Positions 1 through 5,066 of a stretch of 5,066 bases of DNA are shown piece by piece. The DNA comes from Allobrachymonas sp. (lineage in GTDB: Bacteria; Pseudomonadota; Gammaproteobacteria; Burkholderiales; Burkholderiaceae_C): the NCBI GenBank assembly GCA_018054915.1, contig JAGPIR010000116.1, positions 1 to 5,066 of the forward strand, written 5' to 3'. Position 1 is the first letter of the stretch, and each line of letters starts with the position of its first letter. Made by a program: the position numbers and the translations under genes. The notes under the pieces were generated by a model, which had not been told where the DNA came from, did not search any database, and saw nothing but the letters and a program-made list of their open reading frames with translations.

Positions 1-474
1 GTAATCCAGGTGCAGGCCGGTGGCGACCACCAGAAAATCGTAGGGAAGCTTGCGGCCAGAGGCCGTGGTGACGGACCGTGCAACCGGATCAATCGCCACC
101 GCCATTTCTTTCACCCAGTCCACCCCGTGAGGAAGAAAATCGGTGTTGCGGTCGCGCACTTTCTCCACAGGCCAAATGCCCGTGGCAACCAGCGTAAAAC
201 CAGGCTGGTAATTGTGCTCTTCCTTGGCATCCACGATAGTGATGGAGGCGCCATCGAGCATGGCGCGCAAACGGTTGGCCAGGGCGATACCGCCCAATCC
301 GCTTCCCAGAATCACGATGCGCGCTTGGGTGGCGACCTTTTGCGCGTGCACTGGCGCCGCAGCTGAAAGGGCTGCGAGTCCCGCCGCCATGGGCAGCGCC
401 CCCAGGCCCTGCAGAACCTGGCGCCTCCGAACCAGAACCTCGCCGGCTGTCTGCCGCCCATGCGTTGTATTCAT
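1..474 (-). CDS. Tat-exported FAD-dependent oxidoreductase, sulfide:quinone oxidoreductase-like (N-terminal part, truncated by window edge)
   Basis: This is the first 158 codons of a flavoprotein, read from ATG at 474-472 with no stop before position 1. Residues 16-22 (RRRQVLQ) fit a twin-arginine export motif. An Ala-rich hydrophobic stretch follows, with a likely cleavage site after VHA at residue 44, so the protein is probably folded with its FAD and exported by Tat. The mature part opens with a Rossmann dinucleotide fold: beta strand RIVIL, then GSGLGG at 57-62 (GxGxxG), an acidic end of strand 2 near D82, and a second FAD-contact ATG motif at 151-153. The segment HNYQPGFTLVATG (87-99) resembles the corresponding part of sulfide:quinone oxidoreductases, which oxidise sulfide and pass electrons to quinone. 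Flavocytochrome c sulfide dehydrogenase or another Pyr_redox_2 enzyme remains possible. This part contains no cysteine; the redox-active cysteines of SQR would mostly lie further on and cannot be judged. A good RBS fixes the start. The gene follows prlC on the same strand but behind a terminator. Confidence 0.8.
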   Translation of the reverse strand, partial: MNTTHGRQTAGEVLVRRRQVLQGLGALPMAAGLAALSAAAPVHAQKVATQARIVILGSGLGGIALANRLRAMLDGASITIVDAKEEHNYQPGFTLVATGIWPVEKVRDRNTDFLPHGVDWVKEMAVAIDPVARSVTTASGRKLPYDFLVVATGLHLDY

Positions 475-483
475 GTCCCGTTG

Positions 484-489
484 TCTCCT
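484..489 (-). promoter_or_regulatory. Ribosome binding site of the SQR-like gene
   Basis: The minus strand reads AGGAGA, nine bases before the ATG at 474-472. This is a strong Shine-Dalgarno match and the clearest in the window. It supports the chosen start, which also places the twin-arginine motif at a normal distance from the N-terminus. Confidence 0.75.
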
Positions 490-515
490 GTGCTTTTTTA
501 CGGAGCGTCTTCTGA

Positions 516-534
516 CATCGAAACCGGTTTGATG
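516..534. repeat. Palindrome in the leader of the SQR-like gene
   Basis: AAACCGGTTT at 521-530 is a perfect 10-base palindrome. It is flanked by CATC (516-519) and GATG (531-534), which are also complementary but offset by a single G at 520. The element lies between the candidate promoter and the ribosome binding site. It could be an operator, or a small stem in the transcript. Its function is unknown. Confidence 0.4.
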
Positions 535-564
535 CGGCGTCCCATGCGAAAACACTTACATACT

Positions 565-593
565 ATTGAATATGACAAAAACCATTTTGTCCA
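565..593 (-). promoter_or_regulatory. Possible sigma70-type promoter of the SQR-like gene
   Basis: On the minus strand, TGGACA (593-588) matches the -35 consensus at five of six bases. It is followed after 17 bases by TTCAAT (570-565), which matches the -10 consensus at four of six. Transcription would begin near 558, giving a leader of about 80 bases before the ATG at 474. The surroundings are locally AT-rich, as promoters tend to be. The -10 box is weak and other pairings exist, so this is only a candidate. Confidence 0.3.
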
Positions 594-599
594 TAGGGC

Positions 600-615
600 A
601 TTCCCGAACGGGTAT
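600..615. promoter_or_regulatory. Inverted repeat, possible operator upstream of the SQR-like gene
   Basis: The plus strand has the form AT-t-CCCG-aa-CGGG-t-AT. Twelve of 16 positions are symmetric: two ATnCCCG half-sites around a two-base centre. It sits just upstream of the candidate -35 box (588-593) and downstream of the prlC terminator. A GC core with AT flanks at this place suits a transcription-factor site, but no regulator can be assigned from the window. Confidence 0.35.
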
Positions 616-634
616 CGATTTTTGTGAGAGACAG

Positions 635-660
635 AAAAAAGGACGCCCTTAGGCGTCCTT
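635..660 (-). terminator. Intrinsic (rho-independent) terminator of prlC
   Basis: AAGGACGCC (639-647) and GGCGTCCTT (652-660) form a perfect nine-base-pair stem with a four-base loop (648-651). Reading the minus strand, the stem is followed by a run of T (complement of the A run at 635-640), as in a classical intrinsic terminator. It lies 27 bases past the prlC stop at 688. The plus-strand direction lacks a T run. It should separate prlC transcription from the SQR-like gene downstream. Confidence 0.88.
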
Positions 661-687
661 GTATGGCACGGCAAGATGCGCGGACGT

Positions 688-2754
688 TCAGGTGCACGCC
701 ATGCCGGAGTGCCGCAGCAGGGCGTCGACCGTGGGCTCGCGTCCGCGAAACGCCTTGAAAGATTCCATGGCCGGGCGGCTGCCGCCGGCTTCGAGGATTT
801 CCCGGCGATAGCGCTGGCCGGTTTCCACATTCGGTGCGCCGTCGGGCGAGGCGCTTTCTTCAAATGCGGCATAGGCATCGGCGCTCAATACTTCTGCCCA
901 TTTGTAGCTGTAATAACCGGCCGCATAGCCCCCGGCGAATATGTGGCTGAAGGTGTGCGGCGTGCGGCTCCAGGCTGGCGGATGGATGACGGCCACTTCC
1001 TCGCGCACCTGCTGCAACAGCGGCATGACGTCGGCTGGCGCCACATCCTGATGGTGCAGCAGCATGTCGAACAGGGCAAATTCAACCTGGCGCAGCGTCT
1101 GCATGCCGCTCTGAAAGTTCTTCGCCGCCAGCATCTTGTCGAAGAGCGCGCGCGGCAAGGGCTCGCCGCTATCGACATGCGCAGTCATGTCCTGCAGCAC
1201 CTTCCACTCCCAGCAGAAGTTTTCCATGAACTGGCTCGGCAACTCCACCGCGTCCCACTCCACCCCGCTGATGCCCGAGACACTGTGCTCGTTCACCTGC
1301 GTGAGCATGTGGTGCAGGCCGTGCCCGAATTCATGAAACAGCGTGACCACGTCATCGTGGGTGAGCAGCGGCGGCTTGCCCGCCACGCCTTCGGCAAAAT
1401 TGCAGACCAGATGGGCCACGGGGGTCTGCAGTTGCCGGGTGTCGGGCCGCATCCAGCGGCTGCGCACATCGTCCATCCATGCGCCGCCGCGCTTGCCGTT
1501 GCGCGCGGGCGGGTCGAGGTAGAACTGGCCGACCAGCGCGCCGTTGCGTTCCAGCCGGTAAAACTCCACCGCCGGATGCCACACCGGCGCCTCGTCGCGC
1601 CGGATCTGCACATCGAACAGCGTTTCCACAATCTTGAAAAGGCCCGCCAGCACGCGCGGCGCGGGGAAATATTGCTTGACTTCCTGCTCACTGAATGCGT
1701 ATCGCGCTTCCTTCAGTTTTTCGCTGATGTAGGGCCAGTCCCAGGGCTGGGGATCGGGCAACTGGAGGTGCTCGCGGGCAAATGCGCGCATATCCTGCAC
1801 GTCCTGTTCGGCAAACGGACGCGCCTTGGCGGCCAGATCACGCAGAAAGGCCAGCACCTGCGCGGGGCTGTCGGCCATCTTGGGCACCAGCGATACCTGG
1901 GCAAAGCTGTGGTAGCCCAGCAGGCGGGCTTCTTCCTGCCGCAGGGCCAATATCTCCGCCATGATGGAGCTGTTGTCGTACTGCACCGCATCGCCTTCGG
2001 CCTGGTTGCTGGCGCGGGTGCTGTAGGCGCGGTAGAGTTTTTGGCGCAGGGCGCTGCTGTGGGCGAACTGCATCACCGGCAGGTAGCTCGGAATCTTGAG
2101 GGTGAGTTTGTAGCCATCCTTGGCGTCGGCCTGGGCGGCGGCGCGGGCCGCATCGATCACATCCTGCGGCAGGCCGTCCAGTTCGGGCAATGTGGCGTAA
2201 TAAGTCCACCGGTCGGTGGCGTCGAGCGCGTTTTCGCTGAATTTCTGCGTCAACTCGGCCTGGCGCTCCTGAATCCGGGCAAAGCGTTCCTTTGCTGCGC
2301 CTTGCAACTCGGCGCCGCTGAGCACAAAGCCGCGCAGCGCATTCTTGAGCGCCTGCTTTTGCTCGGTGTCGAGTGTGGAGGGGTCAATCGCCTTGTATTT
2401 GGCATACAACTGCTCGTTGGCGCCCAGGGCGGTGAAAAATTCCGTAACCGCCGGCAGCATGGCGTTAAAGGCTGCGCGCAATTCGGGGGTGTCGCAGACG
2501 CTTTTGAGGTGGCCTACGGCGCCCCAGGCGCGGCCCAGCTGTTCGGTCGCCACATCAAGCGTGGCCGAAAGCCGTTGCCAGTCGGCCGGAAAATCCGGTT
2601 GTGTGGTTTCATCCAGCGCAGCCTGCGCCTGTTGCAGCAGCTGCGTGATGGCGGGCTGCACCTGTTCAGGGCGGATGGCGTCAAAGCGCGGCAATCCCGA
2701 AAAATCGAGCAAGGGATTGGCGGAGGTCATTGCGGGTGCGGTCGTTTGGTTCAT
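688..2754 (-). CDS. prlC: Oligopeptidase A (M3 family zinc metallopeptidase)
   Basis: This 688-residue protein is close in length to E. coli oligopeptidase A (about 680). It is a cytoplasmic M3A thimet-type peptidase that degrades short peptides, including cleaved signal peptides. The zinc site is intact: HEFGH at residues 474-478 (ligands H474 and H478, catalytic E475), with the third ligand E504 in the VELPSQ segment. The C-terminal GYAAGYYSYKW segment (609-619) carries Y610 and Y617, which align with the substrate- and transition-state-binding tyrosines of thimet oligopeptidase. The N-terminus (NPLLDFSGLPRFDAIRPE) matches family members that begin MTNPLL. A second in-frame ATG at 2730-2728 (residue 9) may therefore be the true start; neither ATG has a convincing Shine-Dalgarno. 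There is no signal peptide or membrane segment. The gene is divergent from nagZ and ends at a strong intrinsic terminator. It contains no TTA, CTA or TCA codon in its 688 codons, which is why its antisense frame is open. Confidence 0.96.
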   Translation of the reverse strand: MNQTTAPAMTSANPLLDFSGLPRFDAIRPEQVQPAITQLLQQAQAALDETTQPDFPADWQRLSATLDVATEQLGRAWGAVGHLKSVCDTPELRAAFNAMLPAVTEFFTALGANEQLYAKYKAIDPSTLDTEQKQALKNALRGFVLSGAELQGAAKERFARIQERQAELTQKFSENALDATDRWTYYATLPELDGLPQDVIDAARAAAQADAKDGYKLTLKIPSYLPVMQFAHSSALRQKLYRAYSTRASNQAEGDAVQYDNSSIMAEILALRQEEARLLGYHSFAQVSLVPKMADSPAQVLAFLRDLAAKARPFAEQDVQDMRAFAREHLQLPDPQPWDWPYISEKLKEARYAFSEQEVKQYFPAPRVLAGLFKIVETLFDVQIRRDEAPVWHPAVEFYRLERNGALVGQFYLDPPARNGKRGGAWMDDVRSRWMRPDTRQLQTPVAHLVCNFAEGVAGKPPLLTHDDVVTLFHEFGHGLHHMLTQVNEHSVSGISGVEWDAVELPSQFMENFCWEWKVLQDMTAHVDSGEPLPRALFDKMLAAKNFQSGMQTLRQVEFALFDMLLHHQDVAPADVMPLLQQVREEVAVIHPPAWSRTPHTFSHIFAGGYAAGYYSYKWAEVLSADAYAAFEESASPDGAPNVETGQRYRREILEAGGSRPAMESFKAFRGREPTVDALLRHSGMACT

Positions 2755-2843
2755 ACAGTCAAATTTGGGGATCAGAATGCACGCTTCAAGGCCGGCGGGC
2801 GCTGGATCGTGGCGTGTTGTGCCAGGGGTCTGCGGAAAAACCG

Positions 2844-2881
2844 CGCTGAAATGTCACAATGCATTGTCTGTGTTTTCAGCG
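2844..2881. repeat. Nested dyad symmetry in the prlC/nagZ divergent intergenic region
   Basis: A perfect 12-base palindrome, ACAATGCATTGT (2856-2867), sits inside an 8-base inverted repeat, CGCTGAAA (2844-2851) and TTTCAGCG (2874-2881). The two symmetries are centred within one base of each other. A small GCGG-A5-CCGC hairpin (2832-2844) abuts the left arm. The element lies about 90 bases upstream of prlC and 170 bases upstream of nagZ, so it could be an operator shared by both. I could not find a convincing -35/-10 pair for either gene here. No regulator is recognised. Confidence 0.45.
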
Positions 2882-3038
2882 TCGGCCGTCTGGCTTCGCG
2901 TGGGAAAACCCATGCCGGGTGCTGGTTTGCAGAAAAGCATCATGCCATTGGAACCTATCGCCCCAAAGACTCAGCCGATTGTGCGCAGGCTCCTGCGCGG
3001 CCAGCAGCCTTGGCGCTTGCGCGCGTTATTCGTACCCT

Positions 3039-3044
3039 AGAAAG
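3039..3044 (+). promoter_or_regulatory. Weak ribosome binding site of nagZ
   Basis: AGAAAG lies seven bases before the ATG at 3052. It is a poor but usable purine-rich Shine-Dalgarno and is followed by an A-rich spacer. The main support for this start is that homology to NagZ begins at once (MYHAPLLIDVAGTSL). The same frame stays open far upstream, so frame alone does not fix the start. Confidence 0.4.
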
Positions 3045-3051
3045 CAAAAAC

Positions 3052-4140
3052 ATGTACCACGCCCCGCTGCTGATTGATGTTGCTGGCACCTCGCTGTCGG
3101 CGGACGATCGCCGCCGTCTCCAATCGCCTTTGGTGGGGGGGGTTATCTACTTTGGCCGCAACTGGCAAAGCCGCGGGCAGATCAGCGCCCTGAGCGCATC
3201 GATCAAGGCGATCCGGCCCGACCTGCTGATCACCGTGGACCATGAGGGCGGGCGCGTGCAGCGTTTTCGCACCGATGGTTTCACCCATCTGCCGCCCATG
3301 CGCGCGCTGGGGCAGCATTGGCGCAAACCCGAGCGCAAGGGCCACGAAGGCGAACGTGCCATGCAGGCGCTGCAGGCGGCCACAGCCTGCGGCTACGTGC
3401 TGGCGGCAGAGTTGCGCGCCTGCGGGGTGGACATGAGCTTCGCGCCCGTGCTCGATCTGGATTACGGCAGCAGCAGCGTGATTGGAGACCGCGCCTTTGA
3501 CAGCGACGCGCGCGTGACCACCCTGTTGGCCAAGAGCCTGATGCACGGCCTGCTGCAAGCCGGCATGGCGCATTGCGGCAAACACTTTCCGGGGCACGGG
3601 CATGTGCGGGCCGATTCGCACGTCGACATCCCCGTGGACCGGCGCAGCCTGCGTGCCATTCTGCGCAACGATGCGCTGCCGTACCAGTGGCTGGCGTCCA
3701 CCCTGGCGGCCGTCATGCCTGCACACGTCATCTACAGCAAGGTGGACGAGCGCCCTGCCGGCTTCAGCACGCGCTGGCTGCAAGACATATTGCGCGGGCA
3801 GCTGGGGTTTGCCGGCGCCATCATCAGCGATGACCTGAGCATGCAGGGCGCGCGCCAGGTGCAGGGCCAGCCCCTGTCCCTGAGCGAGGCGGCGCTGGCG
3901 GCACTGGCGGCGGGCTGCGATCTGGCGCTGGTGTGCAACCAAAGCCTGGATGGCGGCCGTGCGCTCGATGAACTGCTCGATGAACTGAGCGAAGCCGCCG
4001 TGAAAGGCCGTTGGCAGCCGCAAGAGGCCAGCGAGCAACGCCGCCGTGCCCTGCTGCCCGCCGCGCCTGCCGTTGCGTGGGATGAGCTGATGTGCTCTGC
4101 CCCTTACATGCAGGCGCTGGAAATGCTGTCGGTGTTGTAA
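3052..4140 (+). CDS. nagZ: Beta-N-acetylhexosaminidase NagZ (glycoside hydrolase family 3)
   Basis: This 362-residue cytoplasmic enzyme removes N-acetylglucosamine from GlcNAc-anhydroMurNAc-peptides during peptidoglycan recycling. In species with AmpR/AmpC, its product can induce beta-lactamase. The single TIM-barrel domain carries the family motifs: DHEGGRVQRF at 63-72, KHFPGHG at 177-183, the acid/base dyad D188/H190 in ADSHVD, MPAHVIYS, and SDDLSM at 259-264 with D260 as the expected nucleophile. Length is slightly above E. coli NagZ (341), partly through an insert rich in charged residues around residues 88-104. An upstream in-frame ATG (2851) would add 67 residues without resemblance to NagZ and is rejected. 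The gene stands alone: prlC diverges from it and the HIT gene converges on it, with no neighbouring acpS or pdxJ. A run of eight G (3135-3142) encodes the conserved VGG of LVGGVIYF. Confidence 0.95.
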   Translation: MYHAPLLIDVAGTSLSADDRRRLQSPLVGGVIYFGRNWQSRGQISALSASIKAIRPDLLITVDHEGGRVQRFRTDGFTHLPPMRALGQHWRKPERKGHEGERAMQALQAATACGYVLAAELRACGVDMSFAPVLDLDYGSSSVIGDRAFDSDARVTTLLAKSLMHGLLQAGMAHCGKHFPGHGHVRADSHVDIPVDRRSLRAILRNDALPYQWLASTLAAVMPAHVIYSKVDERPAGFSTRWLQDILRGQLGFAGAIISDDLSMQGARQVQGQPLSLSEAALAALAAGCDLALVCNQSLDGGRALDELLDELSEAAVKGRWQPQEASEQRRRALLPAAPAVAWDELMCSAPYMQALEMLSVL

Positions 4141-4183
4141 CTGCAGCAACACCCGCCACGCCAGGCCGCTTGGCGGTGTGCAG
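4141..4183. terminator. Imperfect stem-loop between the convergent nagZ and HIT genes
   Basis: Directly after the nagZ stop, CTGC (4141-4144) can pair with GCAG (4180-4183), and ACACC-c-GCCA with TGGCGGTGT (4171-4179). This gives a long GC-rich hairpin with bulges. An alternative inner stem is CGCCA (4159-4163) with TGGCG (4171-4175). Neither strand has a T run after the stem, so this is not a classical intrinsic terminator. It could still act as a transcript end or 3' stabiliser for either gene. Confidence 0.3.
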
Positions 4184-4198
4184 CGGGGCCTGCAGTGT

Positions 4199-4684
4199 TC
4201 AGTCCACATCCTTCCAGGGTTGCAGAGCCTGAATCAGGGCGGTCTCAACCTCTGGCAGCCGGGCGCGCAACGCGGCCAATTTTTGTGCATCGGGTGCGCG
4301 CCGGGGCGCTGCCCATACCGGATCGGGGAAGTGGCTGTCCCAGTCAAACCGCGCAATGATGTGCCAATGCAGATGCGGCACCACGTTGCCCAAGGATGCG
4401 AGATTGATTTTCCGGGGGCGCAGATATTGGCGCAGCACGGTCTCGATGCAGGCCAGTATGGCCATGCCTTCCTGCCGCAGCGGCTCTGGCAGATCGGTCC
4501 ATTCTTCGTGGTGGGCGTTGCTGACCAGGCGGTAAAAAGCGGGAAAGTCCTCCTCGGCGCATGAATCGGCATGCACCACGCGCCAGGCCGCGCAATGCCA
4601 TACCACGCGGTTGGCTACGCCGGCGCACAGGGGGCAGGGCAGCCCGTCATCGGTGCGAGGGGAAAGGTGCAGGGGGGTGCTCAT
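4199..4684 (-). CDS. HIT family protein (Ap4A hydrolase-like nucleotide-binding protein)
   Basis: This 161-residue protein has the histidine-triad signature HLHWHII at 104-110 (H104, H106, H108), preceded by the usual strand segment KINLASLGNVVP (92-103). HIT proteins are small cytoplasmic hydrolases or transferases acting on nucleotide phosphates such as diadenosine polyphosphates or AMP-lysine. The middle histidine, H106, should be the nucleophile. A CPLC pair at 17-20 near the N-terminus resembles the CxxC of zinc-binding HIT proteins; H58 or H59 could be a further ligand, but this is inference. The segment FDWDSHFPDPVW (113-124) after the triad is typical of a proteobacterial subgroup of COG0537. 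The exact substrate cannot be given. The start at 4684 yields the expected length, though no clear Shine-Dalgarno precedes it. The gene converges on nagZ and diverges from the MmeI-like gene. Confidence 0.9.
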   Translation of the reverse strand: MSTPLHLSPRTDDGLPCPLCAGVANRVVWHCAAWRVVHADSCAEEDFPAFYRLVSNAHHEEWTDLPEPLRQEGMAILACIETVLRQYLRPRKINLASLGNVVPHLHWHIIARFDWDSHFPDPVWAAPRRAPDAQKLAALRARLPEVETALIQALQPWKDVD

Positions 4685-4743
4685 TCAATGGAACCGCTTA
4701 CAGAAAAAGTGGGCAAAAACGTTCGGCCATTATCAGCCAGCCA

Positions 4744-4762
4744 CCTGCAAGACGGGTGCAGG
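4744..4762. repeat. Small inverted repeat between the HIT and MmeI-like genes
   Basis: CCTGCA (4744-4749) and TGCAGG (4757-4762) form a six-base-pair stem with a seven-base loop. This is the only clear structure in the 190-base divergent gap (4685-4874). I found no convincing promoter boxes for either flanking gene there. It may be chance in GC-rich DNA. Confidence 0.25.
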
Positions 4763-4874
4763 CCAGGCCGCACCATCTGTCCGCGCCCTGTCCGTGCGTT
4801 TTTGTTGCGCTATGGCCGGGGGCTGCTGCATCGGGCTTACCATGTGAGGCTTGCCGTTTATTCCTGTTTCAGAC

Positions 4875-5066
4875 ATGGCCCTCCAAAAACCTGCGCCCGT
4901 GCGACTCACCACCAACGAACTGCGCACCCGCCTTGCGGCCTTTGCCCATAAATGGAAAGGTGCCAGCAGTGAGGATGCCGACGAAAAACTGTTCACGGCT
5001 GATTTCCTGGCCTGCTTTGACATAGCGCCCCACCAGTACAAGCGCGAATACGCCGTACCCAAGCAA
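4875..5066 (+). CDS. Probable MmeI-type DNA methyltransferase / restriction-modification protein (N-terminal fragment, truncated by window edge)
   Basis: Only the first 64 codons are present; the frame is open to the last base. The segment from about residue 13 (NELRTRLAAFAHKWKGAS, then SEDADEKLFTADFLACFDI, then HQYKREYAV) resembles the N-terminal domain of MmeI-family proteins. That domain starts with a helix ending in F-x-x-x-W, an acidic stretch, an F-x-x-x-F-F-like helix and an R-x-x-x-(F/Y)-E-x-x-V strand. In full-length members it precedes a helical spacer, a gamma-class N6-adenine methyltransferase and a target-recognition domain, and forms the endonuclease part in type IIL enzymes. 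The catalytic residues would lie beyond the window, so restriction activity cannot be judged. The ATG at 4875 is chosen because an in-frame stop lies at 4845-4847 and no other ATG intervenes; a TTG at 4851 is possible. No good Shine-Dalgarno is visible. A solitary methyltransferase or a BREX/defence component are alternatives. Confidence 0.6.
   Translation, partial: MALQKPAPVRLTTNELRTRLAAFAHKWKGASSEDADEKLFTADFLACFDIAPHQYKREYAVPKQ

Noticed and set aside
498..878. Minus-strand frame of 126 residues across the prlC 3' end and the terminator
   Set aside because: It overlaps prlC in another frame, reads through the terminator hairpin, and has the composition of a shadow frame.
2942..3040. A 32-codon reading frame ending 11 bases before nagZ, possible leader peptide
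   Set aside because: It has no good ribosome binding site, only moderate third-position GC, and no recognisable sequence. It is part of a longer open frame running back into the antisense of prlC.
2851..3051. N-terminal extension of NagZ from an upstream ATG at 2851
   Set aside because: It would add 67 residues with no resemblance to NagZ, rich in Cys/Arg/Ala and not a signal peptide. NagZ is cytoplasmic and the family start is at MYHAP.
2990..3051. Possible -35/-10 pair TTGGCG (3010) and TACCCT (3033) for nagZ
   Set aside because: The -10 box matches only three of six bases, and the implied start would leave no room for a ribosome binding site.
676..4140. One 1154-residue plus-strand coding frame
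   Set aside because: Only the part from 3052 matches a protein family (NagZ). The upstream part is the in-register antisense of prlC, which has full M3 peptidase motifs, followed by a non-coding gap.
4178..4564. Plus-strand frame of 128 residues opposite the HIT gene
   Set aside because: It is antisense to a gene with a clear histidine triad and matches no family.
4160..4771. Three copies of GCCAGGCCGC (4160, 4582, 4762)
   Set aside because: They are irregularly spaced, one lies within the HIT coding region, and flanks are not shared. Short GC-rich words recur by chance in such DNA; this is not a CRISPR or repeat family.
4561..5025. Plus-strand frame of 154 residues covering the HIT start and the MmeI-like start
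   Set aside because: It overlaps two better-supported genes, and its Arg/Pro/Cys-rich composition is typical of out-of-frame high-GC DNA.

Overview
This window looks like chromosomal DNA of a betaproteobacterium, most likely Burkholderiales/Comamonadaceae (Acidovorax- or Simplicispira-like). I infer this from the high GC content (about 60% by eye), the strong G/C third-position codon bias and the family resemblance of PrlC, NagZ and the HIT protein. No species can be named from the sequence alone.

Layout, left to right. (1) Positions 1-474, minus strand: the N-terminal 158 codons of a Tat-exported FAD-dependent oxidoreductase resembling sulfide:quinone oxidoreductase. It runs off the left edge. 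(2) Positions 475-687: an AT-richer intergenic stretch. It holds that gene's ribosome binding site, a possible promoter, two palindromic sites, and the intrinsic terminator of the next gene. (3) Positions 688-2754, minus strand: prlC (oligopeptidase A, M3 zinc peptidase), complete. (4) Positions 2755-3051: the prlC/nagZ divergent intergenic region, with a nested dyad symmetry. (5) Positions 3052-4140, plus strand: nagZ, complete, encoding the cytoplasmic beta-N-acetylhexosaminidase of peptidoglycan recycling. (6) Positions 4141-4198: a short convergent gap with an imperfect stem-loop. (7) Positions 4199-4684, minus strand: a HIT-family nucleotide hydrolase/transferase-like protein, complete. 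(8) Positions 4685-4874: a divergent intergenic region with little recognisable content. (9) Positions 4875-5066, plus strand: the first 64 codons of a protein resembling the N-terminal domain of MmeI-type restriction-methyltransferases. It runs off the right edge.

The genes do not form one operon: strands alternate (-, -, +, -, +), and the two same-strand genes on the left are separated by a terminator. prlC and nagZ are housekeeping turnover genes, for oligopeptide degradation and cell-wall recycling. The left edge suggests sulfide or other respiratory electron input. The right edge may open a restriction-modification or defence locus. I see no tRNA, rRNA, CRISPR array, insertion sequence or complete unknown system. 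The points most worth checking are the two truncated edge genes, the palindromic candidate operators in the intergenic regions, a G8 tract in nagZ, and a remarkably long stop-free frame antisense to prlC.
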